64,000 nucleotides of DNA from Calamus simplicifolius (taxonomy: Eukaryota; Streptophyta; Magnoliopsida; Arecales; Arecaceae): NCBI GenBank assembly GCA_900491605.1, contig UESW01003902.1:393840-457839 (forward strand), in the 5' to 3' direction. The notes under the pieces were generated by a model. The model was not told the DNA's origin. It saw nothing but the letters and a program-made list of their open reading frames with translations, and did not search any database. The position numbers and the translations under genes are program-made. How positions within the stretch are numbered: the stretch's first letter is position 1; the number at the start of each line of letters is the position of its first letter. Shown here one piece after another: positions 56,301-64,000 of this stretch.

Positions 56301-57901
56301 TTTCCTTGTGGCCCTCCTTCATAATCGCAGCAAGATAGGTATCATGGCCCTTCCTATAGCCATGAGCCAACTGCCTTGCAAAGACCATCTCCACTTTGCG
56401 AACAGGGTCCCTTCCTTACACAAAAATGAAGCAAGGTTTCATCCCATTACTAATAAATATACCACCCATGAAAAAGTCGTTGCCAAGTATGACATCAAAG
56501 TCATCGAAGGGCACCACCATAAAATCCATCTAGCCCTCCAAGTCGTTGATGGATATCTGGGTATAAAAGGCCATGCCCTTCACGGCCTGCGATTGGGAAC
56601 TCACCACCTTGATACGACTTGAGTGTTTAGACACGCTCAAGCCCAAGTTGTTCACCATCCTTTCTGCCATGAAACTATGAGTGGCACAAGTGTCCACCAT
56701 AGAAAGGACACGATGCCCATTAATTCTAGTCTGGACAAACATTAATCAGGGTCGATCCTTGATTGCTTTTTCTATTCGTAATAGTCCAAGCAATTGAAGA
56801 AGAGCAACTCGTTCAAGGCCTTCTAATTCAATAGCACTCTCATTTGCCTCCCTCAACAAGAGTATTCAGCTTCCCTCGCTTGGACAATTCTTTGCATAAT
56901 GAGGGCCGTTGCAAATGTAGCAACCCGGATGTCAACTCCCTTTATCATTCTTTGAGGACAGGCCATCTGCCTTGGCCTTCATTTTTACCCTTTCAGAGTT
57001 CTTTGTTTTGTTCCCACCACCATCTTTCTGCTTGGGATGCTTCTTAAGAAATTTGTTAATAGAGCGGGACTTGGGGGGGGGGATGGAAGACGGCTTATTG
57101 ATACGGATATCCACCAATCTTTCCGTAGTAGCTAGTGTAGTAGATAGATCGATGATCCCTTGCCTCTGCAATTCAAGTTGAGCCCACGGCTGGAGGCCAG
57201 ATAAGAAGTTGAACAATTTATCTACCTCTAACATATCCTAGATGTCCAACATGAGAGAACTAAATTGCTTCATATAGTCCCTCACATTGCCATCTTGCTT
57301 CAACTTCTTCAGGGCATCCATGGCAACCCAAGAAGTGTTGCAGGGAAGAAATTGATCCTTTAGCTCCTGATTCAAGGCCTTCCAAGTGTGGATCTTGGGT
57401 CAACCCATATCATTGGTCCATGTTCGCCACCGTAGCTTTGCATTACCTATTAGGTACATACAGGTAATGGAAACTTTTTCACCTTCAGGGACACGAGCAG
57501 CCTTAAAATACTACTCCATGTCCTAGTAAAAATTCTCTAACCCCTTACACTTTGATTGCCATTATAAGAGTGTGGGTTAGGGATCTTCATTTTCACTTTG
57601 GCATCACCCGGAGAATGAGTCAGGATAGCCGATTTGATCAACCTGATATCCGACACCGCCTCATCCATCCGAAGCTGTGCAACCCCCATCAATTGTTGCA
57701 GCATGGTTATAGCTTCTTGCAAGCCTTCAACTTGTGCCCATAATGCAACCCCTTGGTCTGTCTGAGGCAACTCAACACTTGCTTCCAACCGAGACATCCT
57801 TTCCCTCAAGGCTTCCATGTTGTCACCTTCTGCCGGCATTAATGCAACAACTCTTTCGAAATGAAATCTCCCAAGAACATACAACCTGGCTCTAATACCA
57901 C
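53398..57901 (-). mobile_element. Chromovirus copy B, complete internal region
   Basis: Minus-strand Ty3/gypsy element between the LTRs at 57902-58820 and 52467-53397. A primer binding site TGGTATTAGAGC (57900-57889) starts one base after the LTR, close to the usual initiator-tRNA-Met complement. Gag, protease, RT, RNase H, integrase and chromodomain follow in Ty3/gypsy order. Together with copy A this makes an LTR-internal-LTR-internal tandem, which can arise by unequal recombination between LTRs. Confidence 0.88.
53475..57884 (-). pseudogene. Gag-pol with chromodomain, copy B
   Basis: Gag (57884-56900) ends in an intact zinc knuckle, CYICNGPHYAKNC. Protease (about 56740-56530) reads MVDTCATHSFMAERMV. 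Reverse transcriptase (56020-55520) has CVDYRGMNKVTIKNKY, LDLRAGYWQVQI and an intact YLDDIVVYSE. RNase H (55350-55000) reads PIAFESRKLKEVEQ-like. Integrase has H2C2 (HDPQWAGHPRRERMI near 54700), then SMDFIGGFP, SDQDAWF and QTDG as the DDE region. A chromodomain at 53604-53478 (HRTLGHSKKNRWTKFLIHWK) places it among chromoviruses. Many stops and frameshifts (for example near 57540, 56950 and 56020) make it inactive. Chromodomains guide integration into heterochromatin. Confidence 0.85.
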
Positions 57902-58820
57902 TATCATAGGGTCCTGTAGTTTGGACTTATTTTTCTCAAACTAAAGTGATCTCGTGCAGCACTAGATCCATCAATCTAGTCAGCCTTTATTTATCAAGAC
58001 AAAAGTGAAAACAAACACTCCTTTATTGAATTCCCATACGTACATATAAAGACCTACCCCAATGGTCTCGTGTCTTTCTTTCTACCCAGAGGCATACATA
58101 TAACCTTTGTGGTGGACAGTTCCCCCAACCACTAGGAACTTCTGAAAACCGACTGGCCTGAGTCTCAGCCATGCCACCAAAGTAGTTTTCGGAACCACCC
58201 CAAACTTTTGAGAACTGCATGGCTCGGTCTTAGACACATTGCCAAGGTAGTTTTGGGAATCACCCGAACTGCCTTGTTTGCGTCAGCCAAACTCCAGAAA
58301 ACTGCACCACCCGGTCTTAGACACATTGCCAAGGTAGTTCTGGGAACCACCCCAACTACCTTGTATTCGTCTACCAAACTCCTGAGAATTACATGACCCG
58401 GTCTTAGACACATTGACAAGGTAGTTTTGGGAACCACCCCAACTGCCTTATGTGCATCCACGGATCCCTCAGCATGCACCCATTCATACCTTCGCATCTA
58501 GGCTCCCGAGCATAGCAAGGTTTGCTCACAGTCTCGAAGGTAAAACATTGTCTGCGGATGATTTTCTATGGCCAAGGCCTTCATGCGTCGTGGCCAACTC
58601 CGCACCCATCCTTAGGTTTGAGGCGTTTAACCGTGACTCTCATAATACTTGCATGCCATCCCACCATCTATCTCCCCGGGGTTTCCTGAAATCTAAGCAA
58701 CATTGCAACCAGGACCCATGCCCTGAATGGCCCGGCATTGCGCCCCGCGCATCGAGCGGCCTTGTGCCACACAGCCCGGTGCAGCCCTGTGTCGCACAGC
58801 CTTGCACTGTCCTGTGCCAC
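57902..58820 (-). repeat. 5' LTR of chromovirus copy B (5'-truncated)
   Basis: Same LTR as at 52467-53397. Its inner end reads CCTATGATA where the intact form is CCTGTGACA. At 58820 it is cut and joined to copia reverse-transcriptase sequence, losing the first 130 bp or so of U3. It contains the ~87-bp tandem units at 58200-58460. Confidence 0.85.
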
Positions 58821-61685
58821 TAACCTTCTTGTATACACATGGATCATCCTTATTTTTTATGAAATCAAACTCTTTGATTGTTTCATCAAAATGGATGTTC
58901 CAGCTTCTAGAGGCTTGCTTTAAGTCCATAAATGGACCTTTGCAGCTTGTATACCTTTTGAGAATCAATGGACTCAAAACCCTTAGGTTGTGTCATATAC
59001 ATATCATTCACTAAATCACCATTTAGGAAGACGGTCTTGACATCCATTTACCATATCTCATAATCATAATAGGCTGTAATCGCAAGCAAAATCCTTATGG
59101 ACTTAAGCATGGCTACAGGGAAAAAAGTTTCATCAAAGCCAACACCTTGCCTTTGCTTGTAACCTTTTGTGACTAGCCTCGTCTTATAGGTAATCACATT
59201 ACCATCCATGTCGATCTTCTTCTTGAAGACCCATTTGCACCCAATAGATTTTACCCCTTCAGGTGGATCAACCAAGGTCCATACCTGATTATCGTACATA
59301 GAGTCCATTTCAGACTTCAATGCTTCAAGCCATCTCTTAGAGTCAATGTCACATATTGCTTTTCCGTAGTTAGTAGGCTCATCATCTTTTATAAGAAATT
59401 CATATCTCTCAGGAATATGATGTGTTCTACTAGACCTACGTAGTTGATGTATACTTGGAGCTACCTGTTGCTCTATCATTTCTGATAGCGGCTCATGCAA
59501 ATATTGCCTGAATGTGAGTTGAGTCTCCTGCTCAAATTCCACTGCATTTGGCATTTGCTCCATGTTATCTAATCGGTCTGTGTCAATCTGTGGTTCTTAA
59601 GCTTCACTAAGCTCAATATTTCTTCCACTATCTTTCTTAGAAAAATCTCATTCTCTACGAATATGGCATGCCTCGAGACAATAACCTTTTGCTCGAGTAG
59701 ATGGTAGAAATAGTACCTTTTATTTCTTTAGGATACCCTACAAAATTATACTTGTCGGATCTAACTCCAAGCTTGTCCGACTCATTATGCTTTACATAAG
59801 CATAGCAACCCCAAATCCTTAGATGACTAAGGGATGGTTTCTTTCCCCACCATATCTCATAAGGAGTAGAATTGATTGACTTAGACGGAACTCGATTTAG
59901 AGTATATTCGGCTGTGTGTAGCGCATAACCCTAAAATATTTTTTGGGAGTTTTGCAAGGCTTATCATTGATCACACCATATCTAATAATGTGCGATTCCT
60001 CCTTTCTGATACACCATTATACTGTGGCGTACCAGGAGGAATCCACTGAGAGAGAATCCAATTCTCCTTCAATATTCTAAGAACACATGGCTTAAGTATT
60101 CCCCACCTCGATCTGTTCAAAGTATCTTAATACTTTTGCCACTTATTTTTTACCTCGGATCTGAATTCTTTGAACTTTTTGAAGGCTTCAGATTTGTGCT
60201 TCATCAAATATACGTAACCATACCTGCTATGGTCATCTATGAATGTGATGAAGTAAGAAAAACCTCCTATTACCTGAATATTGATAGGACCACATACATC
60301 CAAATGTACTAGTCCTAAAATTCAGTCGCTCACTCACCCTTTTTAGTAAAAGATGACTTAGTCATTTTTCCATGTAAGCACGACTCATATTCCTCAAACG
60401 ATTCCCAATCGAATGAGCCCAAGTAGCCATCCTTGTGTAACTTGGTTAAACGTGTTTCATTTACATGGCCTAAATTCAAAATATAAATCCCATTAAACAT
60501 TTCAGTAGAACCAAAGAATATTTTATTTTTAAAAATTAAAAATTTTTATTTTAATTTCAAATGTATATCCATCATTTATAAGGCATGAAACGAAAATAAT
60601 ATTTTTTATTATGTTTGAAACATAGTAACAATTACTAAGCTCCATTATAAGCCCAATGGGTAAAGACAAAGAACAAAATCCTATGGCTAAAGCAGCAACC
60701 TTTGCTTCATTTCCCATGCGCAGGATCACTTCATCTTTCTCCAGCTTTCTACTGCTTCTTATCATCTGCATATTAATACAAATATGAGATCCATAACCTA
60801 TATCCAATACCCAAGTGGAATAAGAAGTAACAGAAGAAAATATCTCAATCATAAATATACCTGATATAGAAGCATCCGTATGTTTCTTTTCTTTCAGGCT
60901 AGACAGATAAGCCCAGCAGTTTCGCTTCCAGTGCCCATCCTTTTCATAGAAGTGACACTTTTCCTTGGCTACTTTGTTTTTCATAATGCCCTTATTTGGT
61001 TTAGTCACCTTAGCCTTTTGAACCTTATTCTTCTTTGGCCGCTTCTTACGAGCGCCAGAGGACTCCACGACCATAACCTGCCCCTTTTCGTTCTTAATGT
61101 TGGGCTCAGCATTCGTCAGCATATTTGTGAGCTCAGGTAGAGACGCCTTTAGCTTGTTCATGTTGAAATTAAGAACAAACTGCGAATAGCTGGGAAGTAA
61201 TGACTGTAGAACCAAGTCAACACTCAGTTCATGATCCATCACAAAACCCAATCATGCCAACTTCTCAATCAGATTGATCATTTCAGCATGTGGGCACCCA
61301 CTAATGAACCCTCAGTCATTTTGCACTGAAACAACTCTCTAGAGGTCTGAAACCTCTCATAGCGAGACTGTGCACCAAACAACTCTTGCAGGTGCATCAA
61401 TATCTCCTGAGTATTCATATGCTCATGTTGTTTCTGAAGATTAGGTGACATCGAGGCCAACATCAAACATGTGGCCATTTCCTCAGCATCTTTATATCGG
61501 TTGTATGTCACATGAACCTCAGTCGAAGCATTCTCTGGTGGGACCTCTGGTGCAACCTCATATAGGACAAAAAGAATTTTTTCGGATCAAAGAACGATCG
61601 TTCTATTCCTTAGCCAATCAAGAAAGTAGAGTCCAGTCAATTTGTTGGATTCTAAAATATTTTTAAGGTTGATGTTTACACTCAT
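58821..61685 (-). pseudogene. Copia gag-pol, broken
   Basis: Gag starts near 61685 (MSVNINLKNILESNKLTG) and contains LMLASMSPNLQKQHEHM and FQCKMTEGSLVGAHMLK. A zinc knuckle at about 60960 reads CHFYEKDGHWKRNC, with one Cys replaced by Tyr. Prepeptidase/integrase pieces are at 60420-59900 (SCLHGKMTKSSFTKKGE, LRTDRGGEYLS). Reverse transcriptase lies at 59563-58821 (CKWVFKKKIDMDGNV, GLKQASRSWNIHFDETIKEF). Stops are frequent in integrase, with breaks near 61255 and 59600. The last frame runs on into chromovirus LTR (KKVSGTGQC), a junction artefact. The family resembles Tnt1-94-like copia elements. Confidence 0.85.
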
Positions 61686-63456
61686 GGTTTCTCTAATAAC
61701 CTACATAAAATTAGAACGAGTCAATTGCTATGAATACTAATCACCGACTTGATATGGTAATTCTATTATTTTTAATTCAGTTGGTTTCTCCTACTATTTT
61801 ATCAAGGTTAATAGCCCTCTCTATTAATCTCGAGATATTGGCATTCAATTTTCTTAGTGGGCTAGGATCCTCATTCGAATTACTTTGACCTTGGCTTTGG
61901 CATAACAAATTTCGATAAGCCAAATTTGGTAGATTATCATCAATCACATCTAATGTAACTCCTAGATCATTTAGGGAACATTGCCTTATCAATCACATCC
62001 ATATGTGATCACCCAAAAGTTTGCGTTTAGATTAGACTAACCCTGACTTTGGCCAATTATGCCAGCTAATTTAGTTAAGTCAACCCATTGTTCCACAATC
62101 AACTCCTCATAAGTACACTCGACCTCGGCTTTGGCATGATAAATCTTATGACCTAATGATTTTGTATCATATGAACAATGAAAGGCTAATGACTTAATAT
62201 TTGTGGAGGGATTTAGCGCATATAGGTCCCATCATACATGTACAACATTCGTACTATACTAGGTTACATATCCTATATGTAGATTTTAGATTAATCTTTA
62301 TTAACCTAAAAATTTCATAAGATCAAATCTTATGATTGGAATTCCTAATCAAATTATCAAATTAGGATCCTTGATCACTATCTAATTTAGGAACCCTAAT
62401 CATGTGACCAAATCAATTACTACCATCCTGATTAACCTTATTGATTTAATCAATTAAGAGTTTTCCTTAACAATGGCCAGATTAGCTATTAATAGGGTCC
62501 TATTTAGCATACCCTTCGATCCCATTGAATGTGTTTTCCCAGGCAACGAACGGATCAATTAAAAACTATGATCACACTTTTCTTAGACACTAATGTAGAT
62601 AAGCCTAATTGATTAGACCAATTTTGGGATCATATGATCAAGCAATGATGTGGTTAATTCTAAGTTTCCTAAATCTTTATCATCTATTACATTTTATGAT
62701 AAGTTAAGATAGTGATCTTATTCGGATATTATAATAAGAATTCTTAATTCAAATTTTAAAATTTAAAATTTAAAATTTAAAATTTCTTTATTATTTAATT
62801 ATATGTTATAGCATATTGGTTTCATATCTTATGTAAATCCTAATGTCTCTAACAAACTCTAACTGATTCTTGTCATGATAAGATTTTTGGATTCAAATTT
62901 AAAATTTTAAATTTCAAGATTCAAGTTCAAAATTCAAAATTCGAAATTCAAATTTCAATTTAGATTCCAAATAATTACATTTAATCACAATCTTATCATG
63001 ATTAAAATTTCTGAAAATAAGTTTTCTACAATTACTGTTCATTATTATATGAATATCATATCTTAATCATATTAATAATCATGTTAAAATTAAATCTTAA
63101 ACATGATTTTTAGGATTTCAGCACATAGTATCTATCTTACATAAATAATAATTGCTATTTTAACATGACACAGATATGATTAAATCTAAATTAATTGTTG
63201 TTTATTATCATATAATAAACCTTTATATCTGATATCATATATCAAAGTACTTTATTTTAACATGATGATAAACATACATAAATCTAAATAATATTGTTTA
63301 TCATCAAATAATAAACATTTTAATTTTAAATTTATTATCAACATATGAAAATAATTCAGGATTTTAATCTTCATAATAAAGCATGATAAAAACTCATATT
63401 ATCATTCAGATTGACTCGAGTATCCTATCAGATTAATGAATCTATAGTCTAAGGTA
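61686..63456 (-). other. Long leader of the copia element
   Basis: About 1.77 kb separates the primer binding site from gag, with no open frame of note. The motif GGCTTTGGCAT recurs at about 61895 and 62133, with a GACTTTGGCCA variant near 62053. AAATTTTAAAATTTAAAATT-type palindromic runs occur at 62750-62785 and 62895-62950. An insertion into a shorter leader is possible, but no boundaries were seen. Confidence 0.5.
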
Positions 63457-63468
63457 GCTCTGATACCA
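63457..63468 (-). other. Copia primer binding site
   Basis: Minus-strand TGGTATCAGAGC, complementary to the 3' end of plant initiator tRNA-Met, starts two bases after the LTR. It fixes the element's orientation. Confidence 0.9.
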
Positions 63469-63470
63469 CT

Positions 63471-64000
63471 TGCTAAAAATTATGTATTCAAGACATAAAT
63501 CAAATTCATAAAAACATAGCAGAAGATAAAATATAAAATTCTCAGAAGCCCAAGATCCTTAGGAACAGATTCATTTAATCAAAAATAAAATTCAAAAATA
63601 TTAGATCTATTTATACATGAGTCCTTTATTGATGTAGAAAAGGATGAAGCCGGTGAATCCTTTACCACTAGTCGTCCACGCATTCGGCCTCTAACAGTGA
63701 TCCACGCGGAGAAGAATGGATGAAGACCTTCAAGGTATGAAGATGACACTTAGAGAGAGAGGGGTGTTAGCGCCTCTAGAATCCCCTTCTAGAATTTTAA
63801 ACCAGAAGATCTCCCATAGGTCTAAAGATCTAATCTTTTTCTACAAGCAAAGAGGAGGAAGAGAAATGAAACGTATTAATAGAAAGAGGGAGAGAAAGAG
63901 ACGTCTCATCTCATGGCAACATTAATCCAAAGGAGAGGAAGAGACTCCCCTTCTCATGGCAATGTTAATCCAAGGGAGAGGAAAAGACTCTCTTTCTCAT
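63471..64000 (-). repeat. 5' LTR of the copia element (partial, leaves window)
   Basis: It starts TGCT next to the primer binding site and continues to the window edge without reaching its other end. The last 100 bp contain a ~51-bp tandem repeat with TTAATCCAARGGAGAGGAA. No coding capacity. Confidence 0.75.

Larger units (their letters stand above)
58821..64000 (-). mobile_element. Ty1/copia retrotransposon, truncated, runs off the window
   Basis: Minus strand. Partial 5' LTR (63471 to beyond 64000), a primer binding site, an unusually long leader (about 1.77 kb), then gag, integrase and reverse transcriptase in copia order, ending abruptly inside reverse transcriptase at 58821 where chromovirus LTR begins. 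RNase H and the 3' LTR are therefore missing. Either the chromovirus inserted here and the rest was lost, or a deletion joined the two elements. Confidence 0.85.

Noticed and set aside
58693..58977. Single protein across 58.7-58.98 kb
   Set aside because: It is copia reverse transcriptase running by chance into chromovirus LTR at the 58820 junction.

Overview
This is plant nuclear DNA. It shows spliced genes with GT..AG introns, CACTA, Mutator-like and PIF/Harbinger-type DNA elements, Tat-type Ty3/gypsy, chromovirus, Ty1/copia and L1-type LINE retroelements, and a plant-specific RRM gene of the BPA1 family. A repeat-rich monocot genome fits best. A palm is possible, but the sequence does not prove it. 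Almost everything except one gene is mobile DNA, mostly decayed and often nested.

Layout. 1-1020: unassigned. 1021-3466: a direct repeat of 1094-bp units (2.2 copies). 3467-11202: a CACTA element with broken tnp2 and Transposase_24/TNPA-like genes; its 3' terminus is intact and no 5' terminus is visible. 11204-19511: the 3' part of a Tat-like Ty3/gypsy element with three tandem arrays of small hairpins, antisense genes (one a three-exon 935-aa gene with a Transposase_28-type domain), a polypurine tract and a 3' LTR. 20051-26072: a nearly full-length L1-type LINE. 26525-27336: a 5'-truncated inverted relative of that LINE with a 14-bp target duplication. 27534-28930: a Myb/SANT-like pseudogene interrupted by a 304-bp Tourist-like MITE. 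28930-37900: AT-rich intergenic DNA with repeat fragments and an ancient LINE remnant (33.5-35.3 kb).

37911-43291 (minus strand) is the one gene that looks functional: a five-exon, 269-aa BPA1-like RRM protein. Its 3.9-kb first intron holds a solo LTR (41055-42158) of the same family as the LTR at 18.5 kb, flanked by the 5-bp duplication GAGTT. About 0.5 kb upstream of its predicted transcription start lies a 4.5-kb Mutator-like element (43877-48344). This carries a truncated MULE transposase, seven 22-bp hairpins at exactly 33-bp spacing in its first intron, a head-to-head plant-mobile-domain (PMD) gene with an apparently intact reading frame, and a GC-rich ~170-bp tandem repeat upstream of that gene.

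48968-49550 is a foldback element. 49741-58820 is a tandem pair of decayed chromoviruses sharing an LTR, ending on the left in an inverted LTR fragment. 58821-64000 is a decayed Ty1/copia element with a primer binding site and part of its 5' LTR.

The most unusual material is the set of covarying hairpin arrays in the Tat-like element, its TATA-equipped antisense transcription units, the exact-period hairpin array in the MULE, and the MULE/PMD chimera. All protein calls come from reading translated sequence and remembered family features. No database search was run.
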